A stretch of DNA of 64,000 nucleotides, from assembly GCA_963556495.2 (NCBI GenBank), contig OY747702.1, positions 28,426,180 through 28,490,179 on the forward strand, read 5' to 3'. This document shows, piece by piece, positions 54,186 through 64,000 of this stretch. Origin of the DNA: Valencia hispanica (taxonomy: Eukaryota; Chordata; Actinopteri; Cyprinodontiformes; Valenciidae). The translations under genes were made by a program, and so were the position numbers. Positions within the stretch are counted from its first letter, which is position 1. Each line of letters opens with the position of its first letter. The notes under the pieces are model-generated. The model was not told the DNA's origin, made no database searches, and worked only from the letters and a program-made list of their open reading frames with translations.

Positions 54186-55072
54186 CAATTGATTACAAAT
54201 TCCATGTATACAGGAGTAACTCTCTCTGCTCACGTGTGTAAACGGGTTATTCCGAATGTTTCAGAAACTCGAATAGTGACCTTAACCCAACCATGACCCG
54301 AATATTGGCTGAATGTAAACCTAGTCAGTTTTACCCATTAGGTGCCAATGAATCTGATTTTGAAGATTTCTTGTAGATATTCAATATTGGTCCTTTTCTG
54401 ACATTAACATAAAAACTGGAAGAATACATGCATATCCAATCTAACTTAAGGTGACAGGATTCTGTATATGCTTTATAGCAGAGAGTTGATAATGCCAAAT
54501 AGCAATTTATTCCAACAATTTTGTTATTTTTCCTCCCACTTTTTTGCCTGTTTCCATTGTAAAAGCTGCCCAAAGGACAATGGTCCGGTACAGTTAGGGC
54601 GGAGCTAGTGCCGTCACACAACACAATTTTTTGATTGGGGGAATGAAAAACATTACTGCTTGCAATAAGTGTGAGACATAAACACCAGTGCTGTTGTTTC
54701 ATCTCACCTCATTGTATGCAGAATATATTTCTCTTCACTGCATGGAGCCCACTCATCAACACTGCTGTAAGGTTTATGTAAAGACAGAACCAAAAACTAT
54801 TATTCTATTCTATTCCATAAACAGTTGGATTTAGAGACGCACCAATCTAGCAGAGATCGGAGTTAGGAACGTTCAGTAACTGGCAGGTTGAACCATGATA
54901 AATCTATTTCTTTCTTCATGTATTCATCAAAACTAAGAACTCTGATCAAGTTTGGTGACTGAACACATCAACCTGTACTCTATGCACATTTTCTGAGTTT
55001 ATTACATTTGCTAGTCAGACCTCTACGACAATCTTTAAATGTGTATTAGCCAACAAAAGCCAGACTGGTGAC

Positions 55073-57155
55073 TAAGGCTGGGCGATAAATCGACTTTATT
55101 GATGAATCAAATTTTCTGTTTATGAGCATTCCATTTTTGGAAAATCGAGGGGGTAAAAAAAAAAGTAAGCCAGCCCAAGGTCTACATTCTTGTTTTACAA
55201 GCATGTTTTACAGCATTTAATTGTTTGGACTCTGAATACAGAAAAACTCCCAGAAAGGATGACTGAAATAAAAGCAAGTTTAAAAAATATTTTCTGTCAA
55301 TTGTAGTTTCTTTTTAGGAATAAAAAGGTAAAAGAAATAAATCTATTAAAATCAGATCTGGCTCAGTCAGTGTGGAAAGTTGTCAGGCTACAAATTGAAC
55401 CAGAGCTTTTCCCATAAACAACAAAGCACTCATATTGGACTATTCAAACTTGCCTTTTATAGTTGAAAAAAACAAATTGTTGTATTTGGGAATATCAGTC
55501 ACAAGAAAACATAAAGATCTATTTAAAGAAAATTTTATTTCTTTATTAAACCATAGTAAACAAACATTGACACAGTTGTCACCTTTGTATAAGTCTCTTG
55601 TAGGGCGCATCAATTCCATAAAGATGACCATCCTGCCTTTTTCTGGCCTTGCCTATTTTTATAGCCATTTATTTCTTTAACCAGCTTGATTTGATTTTGT
55701 CCTCTTACATTTGGCAAGGAAAGCGTTCCCGTCTTTGTAAGACCCACCTTCAAAAGACTTAATCCACTGGGGACTTTGCCCTCCCAAATTTTCGTCTCTA
55801 TTATTAGGCTGCAAATCTACGTTGTTTGGCATTCTGGTCCTTCTACGCTGACCGAGCCGACTGTCCTGGCTGGGTAGCGATGGAGCTGTACCTTGACAAA
55901 AACATCTCTCTCCCTGCACTACTTGGCTCCTCAATCCCTCTCCCCTCCACTGCATCTATCTGCAACCCAGTGGTTAAACATTCCCTAAGAATATGGGTTC
56001 AGTTCAGGATGTATTTTGGCTTGCGTGACTTGTCCCTATTAAGCCCTATTGCGTCCAACCATCTTTTTGAACCTTTTCTCAATGATTCTGGCTTTTTAGC
56101 TTCAAAGATCTATACATAGACAATACCTTGGCTTCATTTGAACAGTTGCGCAGAACATTTGGTCTACCAAAATCGGATTTTTTTTAGATACCTATAAGCA
56201 AGACACTATGTCCACTCCTTTAAGCCTGGCCTTGTTGCTCTTCCAGAACCGACAATTATTTAAACAGTCCGTTCTTTTGACCCGTCCAAAAAAAGACCCA
56301 TCTCGATCCTCTATAGCCTTCTGTCAAACCTAAAATCTCCCCCCGTGGCTCGGCTCAGAGCAGCATGGGAGGAGGAGCTAGGCATGTCCTTATTACAGGA
56401 AACCTGGGATTCAATACTTAAATCAATTTGTCCTCTTTCTGCGCCCGTCACTGTTTAATCCAGTTTAAAGTGGTACACAGCTCACACATTTCCAAATCTA
56501 AATGATCAAATTTTTATCCTAACATAAGCCCTTATTGTGATAAATGTAAAACTTCTGAAGCCACACTCATCCATATGTACTGGTCGTGTCCTAGCCTTAC
56601 AAGGTTGTGGACAGAGGTTTTCTCATTCTGCCATTCTGCTTAAATGGAGGGACACCGTCCCACCAACTCACAGACAGTGGTTGGCAGACATTATGTGCAG
56701 TTTGAAACTTGAAAAGATCAGGTATTCACTCCAGCAGAAGAGCGGGAAGTTTCAGAAGATGTGGGGCCTTTTCTTAGTTACATTCCATAAGCTGTGGGAG
56801 TGGGGTTAATCGGGCAGCTTCATAATGTCTCCAACATGAGCTGGTGATCATCTATGGATTGTTCATGCTTTGTAATAACATGTTTGTTTGTACTTACGGA
56901 TTGATGGCAGTGACAGAGAAGGGAAGGGTTTGTTTTTTGTTTTTGTTTGCTTCTCTCCATTTTGTTCTCATGATCCATCACTTGCGTGCTCCTGTTTGTG
57001 CATGCACGTATGTATGGGACCCTTTTCATCTTTTTCTCTTTATTTTTACTGTTTGTAAAAAACAACAACCTTTAAATAAAAAGATTTTGACTAAAATCAG
57101 ATTTGGCATGACAAATCGTAGATTTTACTTTTTAAGCCATATTGCCCTGACCCAC
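55073..57155. mobile_element. hAT-type MITE interrupted by an L1/Tx1-like LINE
   Basis: Left end TAAGGCTGGGCGATAAATCG resembles the MITE at 51893. The right end is degenerate (atattgccctgaccca). The two halves are separated by the LINE insertion at 55363-57092. Confidence 0.6.
55363..57092 (+). mobile_element. 5'-truncated L1/Tx1-like LINE with 15-bp target duplication
   Basis: Flanked by AAAATCAGATCTGGC (55348-55362) and AAAATCAGATTTGGC (57093-57107), matching 14 of 15. It encodes, with breaks, the late part of a reverse transcriptase ORF: YLGISVTRKHKDLFKENFIS, SLVGRINSIKMTILP, LAFWSFYADRADCPGWVAME, LRAAWEEELGMSL and further C-terminal sequence. The 3' tail is taaataaaaagattttgact. Stops and frameshifts are numerous. 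Confidence 0.85.
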
Positions 57156-57712
57156 TCGCTGGGTTGTGATCTTTTAGACCAACATTGAAGACAGGCCCAA
57201 CAATTTACAGCTGCTACATTACTGCTTTTATATGTTCAGATGACATATCAGCTATAATCAAAACACATTAAAGTTTTTTTAAAACAAATAATTTTTACAC
57301 ACTGGAGTCAAACCTCCAGTTTTAGCATTTAAATTTTTTTCCGCAATAATTTTTTTAAACAGTTTAAATGATTACGTTACTATAATATTTCAGGATCGAT
57401 TTCAAATCAGTCCACAAGGACAGTGGAAAACTTTAGGCAAAAACCCACCAGAATGACCTTGTAAACTATAATTCACTGCCACGTTAAATAAAATTACAAC
57501 TACTTTTGTAAGTTAAAAAAATTACTTATTGGTGAAAAGAAAAGTCAGATCAATGCATTCAGAAAAACCTCGCCACAAAGAGGTTGAGATTAAGTAAAAA
57601 TTGACAATTCCCAAACCATTGGGTAATTTTATTCATGTTTTCATCGGAAGAGAGAAAAACACATCACAATGCTATTTAAGTCACAAATAAACATTTTGAA
57701 AAATTCATTTAA

Positions 57713-58052
57713 GGGTGCTTTCACACCTGTTAGTCCACTGGACTTCCTCCCGACTCCACGTTTCACTACAATTCATTGTTGCCATTAACGCTAACAAGTT
57801 ACAACACAGAATCGGTGCCTCCTACAGTGCAACGCACAGCGCACTACGGATGCCTACATAGAACAAAAAAGGCTTTTATCAGGAGGTTGGTTCGAGCCGA
57901 GGCTGGTTCGTATTTACACCTGAATTGAACCGCACCAGAGTCCGGTTCGTTAGTCCGGACCAAATCTCACTGGTCCGCATTCACACCAGCTCAAACAAAC
58001 CGTACTTGAGTTCGTTTTAATCGAACCAAATGCTGCAGGTGTGAAAGCACCC
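57713..58052. mobile_element. MITE with GGGTGCTTTCACACCTG ends
   Basis: Left GGGTGCTTTCACACCTG and the reverse of the right end are identical over 17 bases. TTAA precedes the left end (57709-57712) and TAAA follows the right, so a decayed TTAA duplication of piggyBac type is possible. The interior is GC-richer, with ggttcg repeats. Confidence 0.7.
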
Positions 58053-58079
58053 TAAAACACAAACAGCAAGGGTATGTTT

Positions 58080-59583
58080 AAGTGCTGCCGCGAGTAGTCG
58101 GCCTAACCGATGGAGTATAAAATATTGTCGACGTCAGTTTTTCCCATCGAGCATAAAGTTTCAAAGGACCAAAACAACATATTTCTCCCAAACCGCTAGA
58201 TGGCGCTGCTCGCTTTAGTCACAGTCTTCCACTCAACTCAGATGACGGCCTTCCCAGTGCCACTGATGCTGAGCCTTCCTCCAAGACCACAAAAAAATAT
58301 ATAAAAATCATGGCGGAAAAAGAAGAAAGTGCGGACACGGTCGGTAAACGTTTTAGACTAAAAGGATCGAAAGTGTAGGTATATTTGAGGAAAACCGAAA
58401 ATAACCGTGTAGTTTGTACCCTTTGCAAGGCTTCTTTGGCCTACCACAGCAGCACCACCACAATGCACTAACATCTGAAAAGGCGCCATACAGGGGCAAT
58501 CCAAGAGCCGCCAGAAAAATTAAAACCACCACCGTAAGTACTTTAGATAAAATCATACACCTTCTTACCAAACTTTTCAGAAAATATCTGTTAAAATGTG
58601 AATATTTGAATGATAAATTAGTGACACTTTTGTGTGGTAATGTGTTACTTCTATTTAGGACACAGATATTTCTTGTTTTCAGCAACTCGGGTAAAGCCTG
58701 CCGCACACGACAGCAATCTATTGAGCTTAAAGTCATTCGAGGTAGTTTGCTCAGCAGATAGCTCGCTGTGCAGCCTAATTTTTGGTACGTTTTCTGCCTC
58801 ATGAGGCGAAAAGCAAACCTGTTGATCTCACTGTATCGGCTATATGTGAGCTGTGTGCTGAGAGCAAATATTCAGGTGACCAATCAAGATGCGTTCTCCT
58901 CTCACATGATTCAAAGATGGCAGCCCCCTGTCTTCATGTCAGAAAAATGAATGAAACAGAAACAGAGATTTATTTAACCATAACCTCTTTAACTTTAAAA
59001 ACAAAAAAAATCCACTCACATTCAACCTACCTTTCAATGGTTTCATAAAAACATTGTAAAAGTTCAGTACTGAGATATGAATGAGTCAGTTTGTTGTTCT
59101 TTTCTCATGTTAGACTTGTTTTTGTATTTGGCTTCATGCTTCTGAAAGAAGTTACTTTGTCAAATGAATAGCTGATGATACATCAAGGAAACCTTTCGCA
59201 CTAGTTTGACAAGAACAAAATACTGTACATGGTTTAGTACAAATTAACGACCTCAATGTTTAATTAATTCCAAAAAGCATCTTTGTTTACCTCTTGTTCA
59301 GTGTTAAGCCAAAAGCTGGAACATGAGTTGGCTTTGATGTTTATTAGCATAAACAGGTGCATATCGTTTGTGGTGGACTTAGCACTTTATTCCCAGATGC
59401 CATTTTTATTTGGAACATTGTGCTTCCATTCATTTGTTCAGTGAATTGAATGGTAATGTTTACTGAAAATAAAATGACGTGGAATTAAATAGTTTTTTTC
59501 GTCTTTAACAAAATAAGGCGTTTAGACTAATCGATTAGTCAGTAGATTAATCTAAATGAAATTAGTCGTTTGTGGCAGCCCTA
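58080..59583 (+). mobile_element. hAT element with decayed BED finger
   Basis: The left end AAGTGCTGCCGCGAGTAGTC and the reverse of the right end, TAGGGCTGCCACAAACGACT, pair imperfectly. Flanks GTATGTTT (58072-58079) and ATATGTTT (59584-59591) match 7 of 8. The reading frame near the left end is a BED zinc finger. Confidence 0.75.
58310..58520 (+). pseudogene. BED zinc-finger remnant
   Basis: ATG 58310 opens MAEKEEESADTVGKRFRLKG and meets TAG after GSKV. The frame resumes with NNRVVCTLCKASLAYHSSTT, stops again after MH, and ends HLKRRHTG. The Cx2C and Hx4H zinc ligands remain recognisable. It is not translatable. Confidence 0.8.
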
Positions 59584-60225
59584 ATATGTTTGATTAATAA
59601 CTTTAGCTTGATTTGATTTCAATATTGTGGTAAACTTCCAAAGTCTTCGCCCTAAAAATCAACTGATTCAGTTTTGGTTGGCTCCTTCGTTAATTTGTAA
59701 GCCCACCTCAATCCCAACCTACTTCCATACTGTATAAAAAATAAAATCAAAAAAAGATTTTCATGCCCACTGATTTAGCCATTGCAAATCGGTTAATTTC
59801 TCCTGGCTGGTAAGTATTTAGCTAAATTATAGAGATAAATGATCCTTTTTAAAAACTCAAATCTCATATAATTTAGCAGCTCATCTTTTTTTTTTTTTTT
59901 GGAAGAACTTAAATTTCAAATCATTGCCAATCTGATCATCATTTGAAGACTCCTATGTAATGTGATCAAACTTACATAATAGCTGAATTTCCCCCTTAGT
60001 GGGACAATAACAGATTATTCTATTCTTCTAATTCTTAATAAATAAATTGAAATTCAAAATTTGTATCCATAAGATCCTACCAAATATTGCATCCAGGCAG
60101 TCCTTTGAGGTTAACATATTGCACACATTCATAGTGCGATTACACACACACATGCATCTTGGGTCTTCATGAGATAAAGTAATTCAAAGTTGAATGTGTG
60201 TGTTTTTTGTACAGGCAGTTATGTT

Positions 60226-61238
60226 ACGCCTTGTTTCCAGTAGTGGTGGGAGATATAAAAGGTATAAGGTAGAAATGATATAAATTTAGCCCGAGGTAGA
60301 GATTTTGACTATACCCGCCAACCGCAATCGTGCATTTTGATGATGTCATCAAGAAGGATAAATACTGATGTTCAGTGTTCGTCTTTACACTACATATTGC
60401 AAGTTTAAAATCTTTTCCATTTAACTGAGAAAAAAAATTTGTTGAACTTGAAGGATTTTTAATTTGAATATGTGCAAGTTTATTTTTGTGTGATATTAAA
60501 TTTAGAAATAAGTAATGAGGAAAACAGGCAATTTTGAACTTTGTGTTTTTAATAACATTTAGTTTTTAATTTATTTAAAACATATATGTTTTGAGAATTT
60601 TTGTGTTGCATTTTTTGGAAGAAACAAAATAAAAAAATATTTAATGCATTTCAACAATACGTGTTTAAATGACATTCTAAACTTTTTTGAAGTTGTTCTG
60701 CTGCAATGTATCTGGAAAGTGAGGATGTTCATAAGTAGTCATTTTGACACATATAAAGAAAAGAATAGAATATACTGCAATACATACCGTTACCGCACGT
60801 TTTAGATTATATCGCAATATAGATTTGATGCCATATCGCCCAGCGCTAGTTTCCAGTGAGCGGTACATCACGGGTCGGTGAGGTTCGGTACGCCATTTTG
60901 TCTGTTTCCACTGTAAAAAAGCGGCTGATACAAGCGACCCGTATCACACCATTCCTGAGCCCCCTTCAATGGTACGGTACAGTTAGGGTGGAGCAACAGG
61001 TGTCACGCAACACAGTCCATTGAATGGGGGAAAGTAAAATGTCACTGCATGCGACCAGCACCAGACACAGTAGTGGATCAAGTTTGCCAACTCACTCGTG
61101 TGACTCAATGTTAGGCGCCTGGGTTTAATCCCACCAAACCTGTGAGAGTCCGACTGGTGGTAGAAACGCTCTCCTGAATGTGCTGAACCATGAACTAGCG
61201 GATCGAACCCGGTCGTACCGCTCACGGGAAACGAGGCA
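60226..61238. mobile_element. TIR element hosting a hAT MITE
   Basis: The left end ACGCCTTGTTTCCAG continues, after the nested MITE, as tgagcggtacatcacgggtc. The reverse of the right end reads TGCCTCGTTTCCCGTGAGCG then GTACGACCGGGTTCG. This pairs only if the inner MITE is removed. A related fragment occurs near 54545-54650 (gtttccattgtaaaagctgc, ggtacagttagggcggagc). Edges approximate. Confidence 0.6.
60241..60848. mobile_element. hAT MITE with perfect 8-bp target duplication
   Basis: Ends TAGTGGTGGGAGATATAAAA and, on the reverse of the right end, TAGCGCTGGGCGATATGGCA. GTTTCCAG flanks both sides exactly (60233-60240 and 60849-60856). It is the uninterrupted relative of the element at 46137-47876. 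Confidence 0.88.
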
Positions 61239-61736
61239 GCACTTTCAAGAAGTCTGCAGCAGTTTGTAAATAAACTAAAATTTCTGATGGTGATATATGC
61301 ATATGAACAATAGTACTCAGAATATATTCCTTTCATTTGTGTTAATAACAGTCAAAGTTTATTGTTGTAGTCTGTAGACGAGTAGGGTTGATAAATGAAC
61401 CAAATAGTCAGCTAATGTTTTAGGGCTGCAACGATTCCTCAAGTAACTCGAGTAATTCGAATAACAAAAAAGCCTTGAGGCAAATTCTCTGCCTTGAGGC
61501 TTAGTTAAATTCTTGTCACAAAAGTCTGTTTGCTTTAAGTGGCGCTCTACTGTTGTATCGCTGCCACTTTGTAGACGGTTACAGCTCCACCTGCATCGTA
61601 TTTCACCCAGACTGAAATAATTGACACATACGAAGATTTGATCCGACGCAAACACTAGGGAAACGAGTGAAGCTTCTTTTTTTTTTTACCAATGGGCGAA
61701 AAACGTGGACACAGAGTGTAAAAAAAGACCCAAAAA

Positions 61737-61916
61737 ATGTCTAAGGTGTGGGACCATTTTACGCAACGCAAGGCGGATAACTTTATCCAGTGTAAATACT
61801 GTCCAATGGACTTGGCATACCATAACAGTACTTCCACGATGCTGCAGCACCTGAAGAGAAAACATCGTCACGTGAATGCGACTTCTGTAAGCGGACTGGG
61901 AGCTTCTACAAGGTAA
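61737..61916 (+). CDS. intact BED-type zinc finger exon of a hAT element
   Basis: ATG 61737 opens MSKVWDHFTQRKADNFIQCK, YCPMDLAYHNSTSTMLQHLK and RKHRHVNATSV, 59 codons in all to a TAA. A splice donor (AG then GTAATG) at 61912/61913 fits the usual exon end just before that stop. Zinc ligands CxxC and HxxxxH are all present. BED fingers bind transposon ends. No complete transposase follows, so the product would be at most a partial protein. Confidence 0.75.
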   Translation: MSKVWDHFTQRKADNFIQCKYCPMDLAYHNSTSTMLQHLKRKHRHVNATSVSGLGASTR

Positions 61917-62469
61917 TGCATTTAGCCGGTATTATTAGTCAATAGTGACGAGGCATAAGCAACAAGAGGGAAATTTTACTAGTCTCACTCCTATAACTTT
62001 TTTCTTCACCTATACCTCACGGGTGGTGCTACAGAAAGAAACACAGCTTCTTGGGAGTTACGAACAATTGTATTTGTATTCTTTTTTTGTCCCAGGAGGT
62101 GTAATCTTGAGTTTGTAAAATAGTTATAGCCTATCTTCAATATTGTGCACATATACAAAGAGAAATACTATTTCATTGTGTAAAACTACATTGATAAGCT
62201 ATTTTTTAGATTTACCACTAAACGCTGAGTCTAAAAATAAAAAAGGATAATTAAAAGAAATAGTCATTCAATTATAGCATTTTTAAAACAACTTTTAGAA
62301 AATATCCCTCATAAAATCAATGTCCCATATTTGTCTCTTTCCAAAATGGTCACCCAAAACACACCCTCACCACACATAAGGTATTTATATGGACAAAACT
62401 GCATTCATTAGCATATAGATTTACTTGTATGTGAGATTCTGTTTCTTTTTGGTCCCCCACATACATCAT

Positions 62470-62860
62470 AGCGGAGCATCAGCAGCTTTTCAAGACAGCT
62501 CCCTCATGCACTGTGGAGGAAGCTGCAGGTTTTACCAACAACGTTTTAAGAATGCTCATCACAGACATGCAGCCACTGTGGAGAACACAGGATTTAAGGC
62601 TCTGACAAGTTTTTATTTGCCAAATACTCTATTTCCTCAAGAAGACATTTCACAAATTTAATGGTACAAAGGTACTCAGAAATAACAGCTAAATTGAAGA
62701 GTGTGCTTAAGGAGACAGACAGTGTTGCACTAACAACAGACATTTGGACGAGCTCGGCCACAGACTCTGAAGTTGAATCAACAGAGTTGAAGTTTCGTAA
62801 AATAAAATTTCGAGAAATAACCAACAATTGCTTGGTCATTTTAAGACACCACTGATATAG
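62470..62860 (+). pseudogene. hAT transposase fragment
   Basis: Frames read AATVENTGFKALTSFYLPNT, then LMVQRYSEITAKLKSVLKETD in a second frame and DSVALTTDIWTSSATDS, the stretch around the first catalytic Asp of ZBED-type hAT transposases. At least one frameshift and a stop after EDISQI interrupt it. It then runs directly into the right terminal region, so about 300 or more codons are missing. Confidence 0.8.
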
Positions 62861-63002
62861 TTGTTTACAAACGCAAAAGTGTAATTTCTCCGATTAATCG
62901 ATGAATCGATAAAAAAAAATCAATAGAATACTTGATTACAAAAATATTCGATAGCTGCAGCTCTATAATTTTTTCAAACGCTCATCTGACGTGAGCACTT
63001 GC

Positions 63003-63700
63003 TAAATTAAAATTCAATTCAATTCAAAAATACTTTATTGATCCCAGAGGGAAATTAATTGTTGTTGTAGCTCATATAATTAATTCTTTAAGGAGTTGTT
63101 GTAGATGATTATGGCTGTGGGCAGGAAGGATTTCCTGTAGCGGTCTGTATTGCAGCGAAATTGAAGAAGCCTCCGACTGAAGACGCTCTGTTGTTGTATG
63201 ACAGTCTGATGAAGATGATGCTCAGGGTTGTCCATAATTTTTTTGATTTTATGAAGAATCCTTCTCTGCATCATCATCTCCAGATGTTCCACAGTTGTCC
63301 CAAGAACAGAACCAGACTTCTTTATCAGGTTGTTTAGCTTTTTAAATCCCTGGCTCTGATGCTGCTACCCCAACAGATGACGGCTGAAGAGATTAAACTC
63401 TCCACAACAGACTTGGAGAAGATCTCCAGCATCTTGCTGCAAACCTTGAAGGACCTAAGCTTCCTTAAGAAGTACAGTCTGCTCTGTCCCTTCTTGTAGA
63501 CTGTTTCACTGTTGCGCCTCCAGTCCAGTAAGTTGTCAAGGTGAACTCTGAGGTATTTATACTCCTCAACCACCTCCACCTCTTCTCCCATGATGGAAAC
63601 AGTGTTTGACTTATCCCTGTTTCTTCTGAAATCTACAATCATCTCCTTTGTTTTGTTCACATTCAAATTAGCCCACACAGGGTCCAGATTCAATCAACAA
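63003..63700 (-). mobile_element. non-LTR retrotransposon 3' part
   Basis: The minus strand encodes NVNKTKEMIVDFRRNRDKSN, VVEEYKYLRVHLDNLLDWRR and QSRLYFLRKLRSFKVCSKML, then in another frame VEHLEMMMQRRILHKIKKIM and YRKSFLPTAIIIYNNS. It ends in a tccctctgggatcaataaag tail plus AATTC repeats at 63006-63025. This is the reverse-transcriptase C-terminus of a fish LINE of Rex1/CR1-like type; the family is not settled. It is frameshifted. Confidence 0.75.
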
Positions 63701-64000
63701 TTAGAAATTCATGTTTTGATTTCAGAATTTACCTATAATGTTGAATTGGATACAGAATTTAAACTTGAATGTCTTTGTTTTAAAGCAGAATATTTATGTC
63801 GCTGCCTATAAAGGGGAAAGTATCATCCTCTGCAGCAACAAACACGACCCTTTGACGACTATTACAACTCAGTTAACTGGCATTAATGTGAAAAGGCAGA
63901 ACTTTTACTTCATTCAACATTTTTTGGCAATATCCAAATGAATATTTTGGAAATCAAGCAACTTTTTTTTTTTCAATAGAAAGAATGTTTTACAGGTTTT
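63701..64000. other. window end, nothing recognised
   Basis: AT-rich sequence with no coding signal. The missing kdm3b first exon is not here. Confidence 0.4.

Larger units (their letters stand above)
52409..54324 (-). mobile_element. MITE copy 2 of the GTTTACATGCAGCC family, split by insertions
   Basis: Inverted relative to copy 1 at 9354-9844. Left part 52409-52588 and right part 54186-54324 match the two arms of copy 1, and the same 5-bp repeat TCAGT flanks it (52404-52408 and 54325-54329). A hAT element occupies 52912-54185. A shorter piece ending in atcggtgcatcccta at 52777-52791 lies before cttgtatgcgca, which again matches copy 1. Confidence 0.8.
61421..62965 (+). mobile_element. hAT element with BED finger exon
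   Basis: Ends TAGGGCTGCAACGATTCCTC and, on the reverse of the right side, TAGAGCTGCAGCTATCGAAT. Flanks TAATGTTT (61413-61420) and TAATTTTT (62966-62973) match 7 of 8. It carries an intact BED exon and a transposase fragment on the plus strand, but most of the catalytic region is missing. Confidence 0.8.

Noticed and set aside
58353..58802. 149-residue minus-strand open frame
   Set aside because: It runs antisense to the BED-finger remnant of the hAT element and has no recognisable motif.

Overview
The window is vertebrate nuclear DNA, almost certainly from a teleost fish. Two multi-exon, spliced vertebrate genes lie on the minus strand. The rest is intronic or intergenic DNA packed with fish-type transposons: Tc1/mariner, hAT, Kolobok-like and pogo-like DNA elements, L2-like and L1/Tx1-like LINEs, a tRNA-derived SINE and many MITEs. 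I see no bacterial features, CRISPR array, rRNA or functional tRNA gene. The species cannot be named from the sequence alone.

Gene 1 is kdm3b, a JmjC histone H3K9 demethylase. I assembled 23 coding exons from 48,183 down to 16,965. They join in one continuous frame of 1,705 residues plus a stop. The first coding exon is not visible and probably lies beyond base 64,000, so intron 1 would exceed 15.8 kb. Gene 2 is reep2, an ER-membrane receptor-accessory protein. Its 8 exons run from 13,326 to 1,230 and close into a complete 277-residue protein. A CpG-rich promoter region lies just upstream, about 2.8 kb beyond the kdm3b poly(A) signal. The order and same-strand arrangement kdm3b then reep2 match human 5q31.

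Layout: 1-13,600 is reep2 with its UTRs, with one TIR element in intron 6 and MITEs in introns 1 and 2. 13,600-16,125 is the intergenic gap with an L2-like fragment. 16,126-30,900 holds the 3' half of kdm3b, including the JmjC and zinc-finger exons, with a SINE, Tc1 remnants and nested MITEs in its introns. 30,900-48,183 holds the 5' exons, separated by a 1.3 kb Tc1 element, an L2-like tail, a 3.25 kb TTAA-flanked element carrying a decayed THAP reading frame and an opposing ORF, hAT elements and an L2-like LINE. 48,184-64,000 is probable kdm3b intron 1 and is mostly transposon on transposon. It includes two hAT elements with BED zinc fingers, an L1/Tx1-like LINE with 15-bp target duplications and a three-layer nested insertion.

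The two host genes have no obvious biochemical link: kdm3b acts on chromatin and reep2 on ER membranes. The most unusual content is the transposon archaeology. Several insertions can be delimited to the base from terminal repeats and target-site duplications, and some can be checked against a second copy inside the same window. All protein identities come from motif and family recognition by eye; no database search was run.
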